64,000 bases of DNA from Curtobacterium sp. MCBD17_013 (GTDB lineage: Bacteria; Actinomycetota; Actinomycetes; Actinomycetales; Microbacteriaceae). Of the stretch, positions 43,647 through 51,726 are shown one piece after another. The notes beneath the pieces are model-generated. The model saw nothing but the letters and a program-made list of their open reading frames with translations, had not been told where the DNA came from and searched no databases. The translations under genes were made by a program, and so were the position numbers. Where the stretch lies: contig NZ_QKTU01000001.1 of assembly GCF_003234565.1 (NCBI RefSeq), positions 124,001 to 188,000 of the forward strand, written 5' to 3'. Each line of letters opens with the position of its first letter. Positions within the stretch are counted from its first letter, which is position 1.

Positions 43647-44504
43647 TTGCTCGATCCGATCCTGCTCCGCACGTTCTTGACGGTCGCGGAGACCCTGAGC
43701 TTCACGCAGGCCGCGGGCCGACTCGGCATCAGCCAACCCACGGTCAGCCAGCACGTCCGGAAGCTCGAGACCGCGGTGTCCCGGACCCTCCTCGTCCGGG
43801 ACACGCGAGGCGTGGCGCTCACGGACAACGGCGACGCCATGGCCGGTTTCGCGCGCACGATCCTCGCCGCACACGGGCAGGCCGACGCGTACTTCTCGGG
43901 CCAGGCGAACCGCGGGCGTCTGCGCTTCGGGGCGGCCGACGACCTCGCGATCACCCAGCTGCCCCGCATCCTCCGCGACTTCCGGCGGCTCCACCCGCAC
44001 ATCAACCTCGAGCTCACGGTCAACCAGTCGGGTCCGCTGCTCCGGCGGCTCAAGGCCGGTCAGCTCGACCTCGTGTTCATCAAGCAGACCGCCGGGCAGC
44101 CCGCCGAGGGCACGCGCGTCGCGAGCGACCAGATGGTGTGGATGGCCCAGGACGGCATCGCGCTCGAGCCGAACGAACCCGTGCCGCTCATCGCCTACCA
44201 GGCGCCGAGCATCAGTCGCCAGATGGCCATCGACGCGCTCGAGGCCGTCGGCCGCACGTGGCGGATCACGTGCAACACGCGCGACGTCAACGGCGTGCTC
44301 GCGGCGGTCCGAGCGGGCATCGGGGTGGCGGTGTTCCCGCACTCCCTCATCCCGGCCGACCTCGTCAAGGTGTCCCAGCGGCTGGTGTTGCCGGACCTCC
44401 CGGCCGTCGACTACGTCCTCATGGCGAACCCGGCCGCCGGTCGCGGGCCGGTCGACGCGTTGACGAACGCGATCCTCAGCCGCGGCGTGATCCGCGCGGT
44501 CTGA
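43647..44504 (+). CDS. LysR-family transcriptional regulator
   Basis: A 285-residue regulator. The winged helix-turn-helix reads LLRTFLTVAETLSFTQAAGR then LGISQPTVSQHVRKLETAVS. The effector domain has RLRFGAADDLAITQLPRILR, LTVNQSGPLLRRLKAGQLDL and GIGVAVFPHSLIPADLV. It starts at TTG 43647 with GGGGGAA before it. It is divergent from the MFS exporter and probably both autoregulates and activates or represses the exporter from the site at 43573. The co-inducer is unknown. Confidence 0.93.
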   Translation: MLDPILLRTFLTVAETLSFTQAAGRLGISQPTVSQHVRKLETAVSRTLLVRDTRGVALTDNGDAMAGFARTILAAHGQADAYFSGQANRGRLRFGAADDLAITQLPRILRDFRRLHPHINLELTVNQSGPLLRRLKAGQLDLVFIKQTAGQPAEGTRVASDQMVWMAQDGIALEPNEPVPLIAYQAPSISRQMAIDALEAVGRTWRITCNTRDVNGVLAAVRAGIGVAVFPHSLIPADLVKVSQRLVLPDLPAVDYVLMANPAAGRGPVDALTNAILSRGVIRAV

Positions 44505-44540
44505 CCCGCGCGATCCGGTCGTCCGGTCGGATCCGCGGCG

Positions 44541-46415
44541 TCACCAGGTGACGGACGTCGCGCTGCCGGTCCCGGTCATCGTGCCGAGGTCCGGCAGGTG
44601 CAGCCCGAGGGTCGGCGCGAGCGCGCTCGCGAGGCCGACGAGCAGCACGGCGCTGCCAGCGATGCCGAACACGAGTCCGACGAGCGAGAGCAGACGGGTC
44701 CACGACGCAGCTGCCCGTGCCCGCAGCACCATCACGGCCAGACCGATCGCGAGGCCGCCGAGCACGAGGGCCACGACGTGCACCTGACCCGCGGCGAGCA
44801 GGAACCAGGCACCGACCGCGAGCGTCGCGAGGCCGGCGACCACCGCGAGCGCGGCGGCGGTGCCGGGGCTGACGGCCGGGCGTCCGTCCGGCCCGTCGGT
44901 CCGGGAGGCTCGTGCCGCGTCGGTCCGGGAGGCCCGTGCCGCGTCGGTCCGGGCCCCGGCCCGGCGGGGCACGCCGGCGTCGGATCCGTGCGGTTCTCGG
45001 CTCCCGACGGGGGCTGCGCGGTGGAGGCCGTGCGCTCGCTCGGTCCGGGCACCGCGGCGACCGGACCGACCACGTCGACCGGCGAGGGACACGGCCGAGG
45101 CGGCGGAGCGAGCGAACACGACGGGCTCGTCGATGCCCTCGCTGCCCCGGTGGTCGGGCGTCTGCGCGGCCGTCGCCGCGGGCTGGTCGGCGGTACCGAC
45201 GGCCGGAGCAGGCTGCTCCGGGGCGGTGCGTGCGGCGGCCGTCTGCTTCTGGGCGGCGCGCTCTGCCGTCGCGGTCTGCTTCTGGGCGGCGCGCTCTGCG
45301 GCGGCGGTCTGCTTCTGCGCTGCCCGTTCCGCTGCCGCGGCCTGCTTCTCGGCAGCGGCGGCACGACGCCGGTCCCGCGCGGTCGGGGCCGGGGGTGCCG
45401 GAGCCGGGAACGGCGACGCCGGAGCGGCGGGGTCGACGGTGTCGGGCGTCACGAGGCTCGTCGTCCCGGGCGGGATCGGTGCGGCCTGCGGTGCGGGAGC
45501 GCCCGTCGGAGTCGCCCACGCCGGTGCGACCGGCGTCCCCGGGACGGGCCTGGGGGCCCCGACGGGTCGGGGCAGGTCCTCGTCGACGGGGCCTCCGACC
45601 ACGAGGTACTCGAGCCCGGGCACCGAGAACCGCGGCTGACCCGGCCGGGGTTCGACCGGCCCTTCGGCGGCGTCGGTCGTCCGTCGCTCCGTCGGCTGCG
45701 GCGTGACGGGGCGCGGCCCACCCGGGGTCGCCACGATCGGCGACCCGGACGTGGCGGGGCGGACGGCACCCGCGACGCCGACGCCGGGCCTCCCGGGATC
45801 CGGGACCGGGACCTGGCCCGGGCCGCGACCCGATGCGGTCCGGCCGGTGGGACCGGCGTGCTGCTCGCCGGTGGGGAGCGGGGACGTGACGTGAGCGTCC
45901 GCATCCGATGCGGTCGCGGAGCCGTGCCCGGCAACGGTCGCGGTGAGGGATGCCGCGAGGTCGGGTACGGGCGGCGCGGTCGGGTCGGAGGTGCCCGGAC
46001 GGACGGTCGCCGCGATCCGCGACGCCGTGCCGGACGCCGCGTGACGGCGGGCCGCCTCGATCGCGCCGGTGTCGACCGTGGGGGAGAGCGGCGCGGGGGG
46101 CAGGGGGGCTCGCGCGGTCCGCGGACGACGAAGCGGATCAGCAGGAACCGTGCGTGCGGCGGGAACGGGCGTCGTCGCACCCTCCGTCACGGGGCGTCCG
46201 GTCGCCACGGCGGGGCGATCAGCCGCGGCGACGGGCCGTGTGACGCCCGGTTCGGCGGGCGCGGCGGTCTGCGGAGCCGGGACGGGTGCCACGGGCGTCG
46301 GTGGTGCGGTCACCCACGCGGGGAGGCCACGCGTCCCGGTCACTGGCGGAGGGGTCGGCACGTCCGGCGTCGACGCCTGGTCCGGCGTCGCGCCCGGCAT
46401 GCGGTGCTGGCCCAC
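44541..46415 (-). CDS. Pro/Ala-rich protein with C-terminal four-helix membrane domain, 624 aa
   Basis: About 500 residues of low-complexity Pro/Ala/Thr sequence with repeats, then a membrane domain of four hydrophobic helices (AAALAVVAGLATLAVGAWFL, VHVVALVLGGLAIGLAVMVL, LLSLVGLVFGIAGSAVLLVG and a shorter one). The membrane part with repeated short loops resembles DUF4190-type domains. In the middle, AERAAQKQTA is repeated three to four times from a 33-bp DNA repeat, forming a likely coiled coil. The GTG at 46415 has AGGGAG before it and is preferred to ATG 46400. The disordered part should be cytoplasmic. Function unknown; a scaffold role is possible. Confidence 0.7.
   Translation of the reverse strand: MGQHRMPGATPDQASTPDVPTPPPVTGTRGLPAWVTAPPTPVAPVPAPQTAAPAEPGVTRPVAAADRPAVATGRPVTEGATTPVPAARTVPADPLRRPRTARAPLPPAPLSPTVDTGAIEAARRHAASGTASRIAATVRPGTSDPTAPPVPDLAASLTATVAGHGSATASDADAHVTSPLPTGEQHAGPTGRTASGRGPGQVPVPDPGRPGVGVAGAVRPATSGSPIVATPGGPRPVTPQPTERRTTDAAEGPVEPRPGQPRFSVPGLEYLVVGGPVDEDLPRPVGAPRPVPGTPVAPAWATPTGAPAPQAAPIPPGTTSLVTPDTVDPAAPASPFPAPAPPAPTARDRRRAAAAEKQAAAAERAAQKQTAAAERAAQKQTATAERAAQKQTAAARTAPEQPAPAVGTADQPAATAAQTPDHRGSEGIDEPVVFARSAASAVSLAGRRGRSGRRGARTERAHGLHRAAPVGSREPHGSDAGVPRRAGARTDAARASRTDAARASRTDGPDGRPAVSPGTAAALAVVAGLATLAVGAWFLLAAGQVHVVALVLGGLAIGLAVMVLRARAAASWTRLLSLVGLVFGIAGSAVLLVGLASALAPTLGLHLPDLGTMTGTGSATSVTW
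45241..45352. repeat. 33-bp tandem repeat inside the Pro/Ala-rich gene
   Basis: Units begin with GTCTGCTTCT at 45241, 45274 and 45307, and with CCTGCTTCT at about 45340. They keep frame and encode the AERAAQKQTAA unit of 11 residues, giving a heptad-like Ala/Lys/Gln/Arg/Glu pattern. The last unit has diverged. Confidence 0.85.
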
Positions 46416-46496
46416 GCGTGCTCCCTCTCGATGGTCCGTCCTACTGTTCTAGTGCGCGGCGCCCGTTCCCGGACGCCCCAGTGCGGGTGACGCCGG

Positions 46497-46502
46497 TAGC
46501 GT
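46497..46502 (+). promoter_or_regulatory. Leaderless-type -10 box of the aldo/keto reductase gene
   Basis: TAGCGT is followed by 7 bases and the ATG at 46510. The same TAGCGT with the same spacing precedes the next gene. Confidence 0.6.
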
Positions 46503-46509
46503 CTGCGGC

Positions 46510-47481
46510 ATGGCAGACATCGAACACCGTCCTCTCGGTCCCTCCGGCCTGGTCGTCTCGACCGTCGGGCTCGGCTGCAACAACTTCGGCAGACCAGGCA
46601 CCGCCACCGAGACGCAGGAGGGCACGGACGCCGTCGTCCACGCTGCGCTCGACGCCGGAGTCACCCTGTTCGACACCGCGGACATCTACGGCGGCGAGCC
46701 CGGCCGGAGCGAGTCGATGATGGGCAGGTCCCTCACCGGTCGTCGCGACGAGGTCGTGCTCGCGACGAAGTTCGGCAGCGACATGCGCGGTGCGAACGGG
46801 CCCGACTGGGGTGTCCGTGGCTCGCGTCGGTACGTCCGGCTCGCCGTCGAGGGGTCGCTGCGTCGACTCGGCACGGACTGGATCGACCTGTACCAGATGC
46901 ACGTCCCCGACCCGATCACGCCGATCGAGGAGACCCTGTCCGTGCTCGACGACCTCGTGCGCGAGGGCAAGATCCGCTACATCGGGCACTCGAACTTCGC
47001 CGGGTGGCAGATCGCCGAGGCCGAGCTCACCGCCTCCATCGCCGGCACCACGTCGTTCGTGTCGGCCCAGAACGAGTACAGCCCGCTCGCTCGTGGTGCC
47101 GAGGCCGAGGTCCTGCCGGCGGTGCGGGCCTACGCGCTCGGGTTCCTGCCGTACTTCCCGCTCGCCAACGGCCTGCTCACCGGCAAGTACACCCGACGCG
47201 GCGGCGGCCCGGCGGACGCCCGGATCACGAACATCAAGCCGCAGCTGCTCGACGACGCCCCGTGGGACGTCATCGAGGAGTACCAGAGCTTCTGCGAGGC
47301 CAGGGGCGTGACCATGCTCCAGGCGACGTTCGCGTGGCTGCTGGCCCAGCCCGGACTCACGAGCGTCATCGCGGGTGCGACCAAGCCGGAGCAGATCGCC
47401 CAGAACGTTGACGCCGGTTCGGCCTGGACCCCGTCCGAGGACGACCTCGCCGAGATGACGCTGGTGTTCGAGGGGGTCTGA
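46510..47481 (+). CDS. Aldo/keto reductase
   Basis: A 323-residue NADPH-dependent oxidoreductase with a TIM barrel. Active-site residues are in place: Asp and Tyr in FDTADIYGGEPGRSESMMGR, Lys in VLATKFGSDM, and His in YQMHVPDP. The C-terminal cofactor loop is VIAGATKPEQIAQNVDAGSA. The N-terminal MADIEHRPLGPSGLVVSTVG is that of the AKR11/12-type general reductases. It acts on small aldehydes or sugars; the substrate is unknown. It is divergent from the Pro/Ala-rich gene. Confidence 0.92.
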   Translation: MADIEHRPLGPSGLVVSTVGLGCNNFGRPGTATETQEGTDAVVHAALDAGVTLFDTADIYGGEPGRSESMMGRSLTGRRDEVVLATKFGSDMRGANGPDWGVRGSRRYVRLAVEGSLRRLGTDWIDLYQMHVPDPITPIEETLSVLDDLVREGKIRYIGHSNFAGWQIAEAELTASIAGTTSFVSAQNEYSPLARGAEAEVLPAVRAYALGFLPYFPLANGLLTGKYTRRGGGPADARITNIKPQLLDDAPWDVIEEYQSFCEARGVTMLQATFAWLLAQPGLTSVIAGATKPEQIAQNVDAGSAWTPSEDDLAEMTLVFEGV

Positions 47482-47529
47482 CCCGAGCGCCGACGTACGG
47501 CGGCTGGGCGTTCCTGCGCCGTCCGCGCG

Positions 47530-47535
47530 TAGCGT
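47530..47535 (+). promoter_or_regulatory. Leaderless-type -10 box
   Basis: TAGCGT, 7 bases, then ATG 47543, identical in layout to the box at 46497. Confidence 0.6.
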
Positions 47536-47542
47536 CCGGGAC

Positions 47543-48115
47543 ATGGCAGGCAACCTCCCCGGACGATCCATCCACGACCTGACCGCGGCCGCGTGGTTCG
47601 GCGGCTCCCTCATGGGTGCCATCGGGCTCAACGGTGCCGCGGCCCGCGCCAAGGACCCGGAGGAACGGACCCGTCTCACCACCATCGGGTGGCGGCGCTG
47701 GGGACCGATCCAGACGGGCGCCGTCGTGCTGCACCTGCTCGCCGACCTCGACGTGACCGCGCACAACGCGCCGCGGAGCGCGGTCCAGCACGGCATGCAC
47801 CGCATCAACACCTACAAGGCCGTCGTGACCCTGGTCGGCGCGGGTGTGACGCTGTGGACGGCCGTCGTCGGCAACCGCTACGGCAAGCTCGTCGAGGCGG
47901 ACGCGCGCAAGGGGCAGCCGGCGGCCGGGGCCACGGAGCCGGCGCCTGGCACGTCACCCGAACTCGCGCGCGTGCAGCGGAAGCTCCAGCGCCTGCAGTG
48001 GCTCCAGGCGATCTTCGGCGGTTGGATCATCGTGGTCGGTGCCAAGGAGGGCGAGATGCAGCGCCCCCACAACGTCGCGAAGGGCGTGGTGCGCAAGGCG
48101 CTCCGCCGCCGCTGA
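47543..48115 (+). CDS. Three-span membrane hypothetical protein, 190 aa
   Basis: A conserved-looking actinobacterial membrane protein. Hydrophobic segments: SIHDLTAAAWFGGSLMGAIG, VVTLVGAGVTLWTAVVG, and LQAIFGGWIIVVGAKEGEM; a fourth short segment around GAVVLHLLADLDVT may be amphipathic. Between the second and third lie a Pro/Ala loop and the charged helix LARVQRKLQRLQWLQ. The C-terminus is strongly basic (VAKGVVRKALRRR) and should be cytoplasmic. No family name can be given. It ends 44 bases before a perfect 26-bp inverted repeat. Confidence 0.65.
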   Translation: MAGNLPGRSIHDLTAAAWFGGSLMGAIGLNGAAARAKDPEERTRLTTIGWRRWGPIQTGAVVLHLLADLDVTAHNAPRSAVQHGMHRINTYKAVVTLVGAGVTLWTAVVGNRYGKLVEADARKGQPAAGATEPAPGTSPELARVQRKLQRLQWLQAIFGGWIIVVGAKEGEMQRPHNVAKGVVRKALRRR

Positions 48116-48159
48116 CCCGGGCGGGCCGGCCCGGCCGCCCGGCCGGCCCCGCCCCCCTT

Positions 48160-48223
48160 CGCCGAGATCGCAGAAGATGCCGCTCCGACCCAGGTCAGAG
48201 CGGCATCTTCTGCGATCTCGGCG
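48160..48223. terminator. Perfect 26-bp inverted repeat, palindromic repeat copy D
   Basis: Arms 48160-48185 (starting CGCCGAGATCGCAGAAGATG) and 48198-48223 (ending TTCTGCGATCTCGGCG) are perfectly complementary around a 12-base loop. It is the best-preserved member of the family also found at 17254, 18097 and 20326, and lies between convergent genes, so it can end transcription from both sides. Confidence 0.85.
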
Positions 48224-48244
48224 GGTGTGCCGGGGGGGGCTGGC

Positions 48245-48306
48245 GGCCGCGGCCGCCAGTGGCCGCGGCCGCCAGTGGCCGCGACCGCCAGCGGCCGCGG
48301 CCGCCG
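48245..48306. repeat. 16-bp tandem repeat of NotI-like palindromes
   Basis: Four copies of GGCCGCGGCCGCCAGT, the third with GCGACC for GCGGCC and the last shortened, lie next to the palindromic repeat and end just before the stop of the F420-oxidoreductase-like gene. Each unit holds a self-complementary GCCGCGGC core. Confidence 0.85.
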
Positions 48307-48314
48307 GCCCGGAC

Positions 48315-48962
48315 TCACATGTCGCGGTAACGCTTCGCGTCCGCGACCGCCAGCTCGAGGTCGATCGCGGCGTACGGCTTGACGTACCCGGGGGTGTCGC
48401 GCTGGATGCGCCAGCCCTCGCTCAGACGTCCGATGTCCACGGCGTCGAACCCGAACTCGTCGATCAGGTCGCCCACGGCCTGCTTCGCCTCGTCGTCGTC
48501 ACCGGCCACGACGAGGGCACGGCGCCCCTCGGTACCGCGCGGGGTCCCCGCGGTGGTCAGGTCGGCCGCGGCGATGTGGTTGAAGGCCTTGACGACGTGC
48601 GACTGCGGCAGGTGGTCCTGGAGCAGTTCCGACACCGTGGTCGTCTCCTCGTCGAGGGCCGCGATCTGCCCGTCACGCTGCGGGTAGTAGTTGTTCGTGT
48701 CGATCACGACCTTGCCGACGAGGGGCTCGACGGGGATGGTCTCGATCGCGGCGAGCGGCGTGGTCACGACGACGACGTCGCCCTTGGTCGCTGCGTCCTC
48801 CGGGGTCCCGGCGGTCGCGTGCGGTCCGAGTTCGTCGACGAGGTCCGACAGGGTCTCGGGGCCGCGTGAGTTGCTCATCACGACGTCGTAGCCGTTCTGC
48901 ACGGCGAGCCGGGCGAGCTGCGAACCGATGTTCCCTGATCCGATGAATCCGATGGTGGTCAT
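48315..48962 (-). CDS. NADP-binding F420-oxidoreductase-like protein
   Basis: A 215-residue Rossmann-fold protein. The N-terminus MTTIGFIGSGNIGSQLARLA is the NADP-binding GxGxxG of the F420-dependent NADP reductase/YqaJ-like family, followed by GYDVVMSNSRGPETLSDLVD, DVVVVTTPLAAIETIPVEPL, VVIDTNNYYPQRDG and VVKAFNHIAAADLTTAGTPR, then RALVVAGDDDEAKQAVGDLI. It may reduce F420 or an imine/ketone with NADPH; the partner cannot be read from sequence. It is divergent from the GNAT gene and ends just after the 16-bp repeat array. Confidence 0.88.
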   Translation of the reverse strand: MTTIGFIGSGNIGSQLARLAVQNGYDVVMSNSRGPETLSDLVDELGPHATAGTPEDAATKGDVVVVTTPLAAIETIPVEPLVGKVVIDTNNYYPQRDGQIAALDEETTTVSELLQDHLPQSHVVKAFNHIAAADLTTAGTPRGTEGRRALVVAGDDDEAKQAVGDLIDEFGFDAVDIGRLSEGWRIQRDTPGYVKPYAAIDLELAVADAKRYRDM

Positions 48963-49043
48963 GGATCGAGTGTGCTCCGGTCGGACGCGCGATGGTCAGC
49001 GCACGTCCGGGCAGCGCGCGGGGGTGGCGGGCAGGATGGCACG

Positions 49044-49328
49044 ATGGCCCACGAGTTCCGCAACGAGACCGACCGCGACCGCTACGCGCTCTACGTGGAC
49101 GGGGCCCTGGTCAGCGTGCTCGACTATCGGGTGAACGGCGACTCGATCGCGTTCCCGCACACGTACACGGTGCCCGCGCATCGGGGTCACGGCTACGCGG
49201 GTGAGCTCGTCGAGCAGGCCGTCGCCGACGTCGAGGCCACGAGCACCCGCCGGATCGTCCCGATGTGCTGGTTCGTCGGTCAGTGGTTCGAGGACCACCC
49301 GGACAAGGCCGACCTGCTCTCCCGATGA
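49044..49328 (+). CDS. Small GNAT-like N-acetyltransferase (YjdJ/Gtn10 type), 94 aa
   Basis: A 94-residue minimal acetyltransferase domain. Seen: NETDRDRYALYVDGALVSVL, FPHTYTVPAHRGHGYAGELV with the acetyl-CoA loop R-G-H-G-Y-A, and MCWFVGQWFEDHPD, the family C-terminus (usually C-x-F-V-x-x-W/F-x-x-x-H-P). Such short GNATs are widespread in actinobacteria and their substrates are mostly unknown. CAGGAT lies 6 bases before the ATG, a weak leaderless box. No Shine-Dalgarno is seen. Confidence 0.88.
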   Translation: MAHEFRNETDRDRYALYVDGALVSVLDYRVNGDSIAFPHTYTVPAHRGHGYAGELVEQAVADVEATSTRRIVPMCWFVGQWFEDHPDKADLLSR

Positions 49329-49426
49329 CCCCCACGATGCGGACCGCCTGGTGATCCCGGCGCCTCGGCAGTAGTGTCCCGCCGAGGCGGTCGTCCGACG
49401 TCGTGACCGCTGGAGAGGACACTCCC

Positions 49427-49921
49427 GTGCAGCGAATCGTCCCGTTCCTCTGGTTCGACGACCAGGCCGAGGAGGCCGTCACCTTCTACACGGGCCTGTT
49501 CCCGGACGCCCGCATCGACTCCATCGGCCGATGGCCGGACGGCACGCCCGACGCGGGCAAGGCGCTCGTGGTCGAGTTCACGCTCTTCGGGCAGCGATGG
49601 CGAGCGATGAACGGCGGACCGGGGCACCCGCACTCCGATGCGATCTCGTTCCAGGTCGACTGCGACACGCAGGACGAGGTCGACCGGCTCTGGGACGCGT
49701 TCACGAGCGACGGCGGCCATGAGGTGGCGTGCGGGTGGTGCACGGACCGGTGGGGCGTCGCGTGGCAGGTCACGCCCGTCCGACTCGCCGAGCTCCTCGC
49801 GGACCCCGTTCCCGAACGGCGGACCCGCGCCATGCTCGCCATGCAGGACATGGTGAAGCTCGACATCGCCGCGCTCGAAGCAGCCGCCGACGGACGCGGA
49901 GGCGCGGGGACCGCGGGCTGA
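49427..49921 (+). CDS. PhnB/YdeN-type VOC protein (3-demethylubiquinone methyltransferase-like fold)
   Basis: A 164-residue VOC-fold protein. The start VQRIVPFLWFDDQAEEAVTF, then YTGLFPDARIDSIGRW, WRAMNGGPGHPHSDAISFQV and VACGWCTDRWGVAWQVTPVR are typical of the PhnB-like group, and the C-terminal PERRTRAMLAMQDMVKLDI is the usual last helix. Catalytic function in this group is largely unproven. The GTG at 49427 follows GAGAGGA; the annotation-style upstream ATG has no such site. Confidence 0.9.
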   Translation: MQRIVPFLWFDDQAEEAVTFYTGLFPDARIDSIGRWPDGTPDAGKALVVEFTLFGQRWRAMNGGPGHPHSDAISFQVDCDTQDEVDRLWDAFTSDGGHEVACGWCTDRWGVAWQVTPVRLAELLADPVPERRTRAMLAMQDMVKLDIAALEAAADGRGGAGTAG

Positions 49922-49944
49922 ACCTCGCTCCGAACCGGGGGTGC

Positions 49945-50976
49945 TCAGGCAGCGACGACCTGCTCCTCCTCCAGTCGGGAGACCTCGCGTTCGCGGGCGA
50001 TCCGGGTCCGTCGGGCGACGAGTCCGTGCACGACGAGCACCAGGAGCACGGCGGTGGCCAGCCAGAGCGCCAACACGAGGGCGCTGCGGCCGAGGGACGC
50101 CGCGGGGAAGTACTGCAGGTCCTGTGCCGCTCGCAGCCAGGCCGCGCCGCTCCAGAAGGTGTGGAGTCCCGCGAACAGCCCGGGCTGGAACGCCGGCTGG
50201 AAGATCCCGCCCGACGACGTGAAGTTGAGCATCACGAACAGCATCGTGAGGATCGGCGTGGTCCACCGGCCGAGCATCGGGTGGAGTCCGACACCGAGCG
50301 CGATGATGACCAGGTCGTACATCCAGGCGAACAGGAAGATCGGCCACGCATGGTGCGTGATCACGCCGTAGACGGGACCGGCGATGACGACGCCGATCCC
50401 CGCGACGACCCCGGCGGTCGCGACGCCGATGACCGCCGTCCAGAGCAGGCGGAGCCGCCCGGAGAACGCGGCGACCGCGATCGCGCTCGAGTACCCGCCG
50501 ACGCTGAGTGCGACCAGCAGGAAGAAGAGTCCCTGGCCCGTCGCGTCCTCGTCGTGCACGGCGACGACGTCGACCACGTGGAACGGCAGGTGCTGCTGGT
50601 AGGCGATGGGCACGAAGATCCGCTCGGCAGCGGTCGCGGTGGTGTCCGACGCGGCGGTGGACACGTAGAGGGTGGCGCTCGTCGACCCCGGCGCGTACAC
50701 GGCCGCCAGATCACGGTCGCGGATCGCCGCACGCGCATGGGCGGGGTCCTCCACCACGTGGGCGACGAGCGCGCCGTCGGACCGGTCGGTGACGGTCTGT
50801 GCGAACACCTGGGTCGCGGCTCCCGTGCCGACGACCCCGACGGGCAGGTCCTTCGGGGCCGGGGCGTGGAATGCGCCGAGGTAGGCCAGGCCCATCCCCG
50901 CGGCGAGGAACAGTGGGACGAGGATGTGGGAGGCGAACGACAGCAGGAGCCGACCGAGCCCGGCGGGACGGAGCAT
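49945..50976 (-). CDS. YhgE/Pip-like ABC-2 type membrane protein
   Basis: A 343-residue membrane protein. One N-terminal helix (FASHILVPLFLAAGMGLAYL) is followed by a large extracytoplasmic domain (LPVGVVGTGAATQVFAQTVT, AHVVEDPAHARAAIRDRDLA, AVYAPGSTSATLYVSTAASD) and then five or six helices (LFFLLVALSVGGYSSAIAVA, LLWTAVIGVATAGVVAGIGV, YDLVIIALGVGLHPMLGRWT). This is the YhgE/Pip or ABC-2 permease-like layout found in small-molecule exporters. A GTG at 51099 is in frame but lies inside the MarR operator, downstream of the likely promoter, so I take the ATG at 50976. It is divergent from a MarR regulator that probably represses it. Confidence 0.8.
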   Translation of the reverse strand: MLRPAGLGRLLLSFASHILVPLFLAAGMGLAYLGAFHAPAPKDLPVGVVGTGAATQVFAQTVTDRSDGALVAHVVEDPAHARAAIRDRDLAAVYAPGSTSATLYVSTAASDTTATAAERIFVPIAYQQHLPFHVVDVVAVHDEDATGQGLFFLLVALSVGGYSSAIAVAAFSGRLRLLWTAVIGVATAGVVAGIGVVIAGPVYGVITHHAWPIFLFAWMYDLVIIALGVGLHPMLGRWTTPILTMLFVMLNFTSSGGIFQPAFQPGLFAGLHTFWSGAAWLRAAQDLQYFPAASLGRSALVLALWLATAVLLVLVVHGLVARRTRIAREREVSRLEEEQVVAA

Positions 50977-51066
50977 GGACGGCTCGTGCGCGGGCGCGCT
51001 GCCGGCGTGGCGGTCGGCGGCGTGACCGGGCGTCGGCCGCTCGGTCAGGCGACGGACGGGTAGCAA

Positions 51067-51107
51067 GTTGTTCTTTGCAACATCGGACACGTGTTGCACT
51101 GTACAAC
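51067..51107. promoter_or_regulatory. Double MarR-type operator
   Basis: Two 15-bp sites of the form GTTG-N7-CAAC lie at 51067-51081 and 51093-51107, 26 bases centre to centre. The second, GTTGCACTGTACAAC, is an almost perfect palindrome. The larger block is itself an inverted repeat (AAGTTGT and ACAACTT at the ends). It sits between the MarR gene and the YhgE-like gene and covers a candidate minus-strand promoter (TTGTAC, 16 bases, GATGTT). Confidence 0.65.
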
Positions 51108-51217
51108 TTCGATTCCCGGTCCGCTAGCGTGTCGCGTACACGACGCGGTGCACCGCGCACGCTGGCACGTTCGCGGAGCGGGTCGCGGCGGACGCGACGA
51201 CAGGGAGGGACTCGTCG

Positions 51218-51724
51218 ATGGAGCAGGGAACCGATCGGCTTCGTGCCGCCGAGATCACCCGGGCCTACCGGGAACTCGCGCGGATCACCCGGCGCGCCGC
51301 GGTCCGCGCACGAGGTCCCGAAGCCGCGCTCAGCATCGTCGACCACTCGCTGGTCGACTTCGTCGCCCAGCACTACGGGTGCATGGCGATCGACATCGCC
51401 CGGTACCTGCGGCTCAACCGGTCGACGATCTCACGCCAGTTGTCGGGCCTCCTGGCCGCCGGCCTGATCGAGCAGGTCGACGGGGGCACCGGGAACGCGA
51501 AGCCGCTCGCGGTGACGGCGGCCGGCGAGGCGGCGCTGGAACGCTCCGTCCGCGTGCACCGCGAGAGCCTGGAGGAACGGCTGGCGTCGTGGTCCGACGA
51601 CGACGTCGCGCTGCTCGCCGGTCTGCTCGAGCGCCTCAACGCCGCGGAGACCGAGGACCCCGTGCCGGTTCCCGACGTCGACGACGACGACCTGCCGGGC
51701 GCCGCGGCCCCGATGGAGGCCTGA
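51218..51724 (+). CDS. MarR-family regulator
   Basis: A 168-residue regulator with the MarR winged helix: SLVDFVAQHYGCMAIDIARY, then LRLNRSTISRQLSGLLAAGL (recognition helix) and the wing IEQVDGGTGNAKPLAVTAAG. The C-terminal helices VRVHRESLEERLASWSDDDV complete the dimer domain, and a Pro/Asp tail follows. AGGGAGGGA precedes the ATG at 9 bases. It should bind the GTTG-N7-CAAC pair upstream and control both itself and the YhgE-like exporter. It is followed after 2 bases by the phosphoesterase gene, so the two are co-transcribed. Confidence 0.92.
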   Translation: MEQGTDRLRAAEITRAYRELARITRRAAVRARGPEAALSIVDHSLVDFVAQHYGCMAIDIARYLRLNRSTISRQLSGLLAAGLIEQVDGGTGNAKPLAVTAAGEAALERSVRVHRESLEERLASWSDDDVALLAGLLERLNAAETEDPVPVPDVDDDDLPGAAAPMEA

Positions 51725-51726
51725 CC

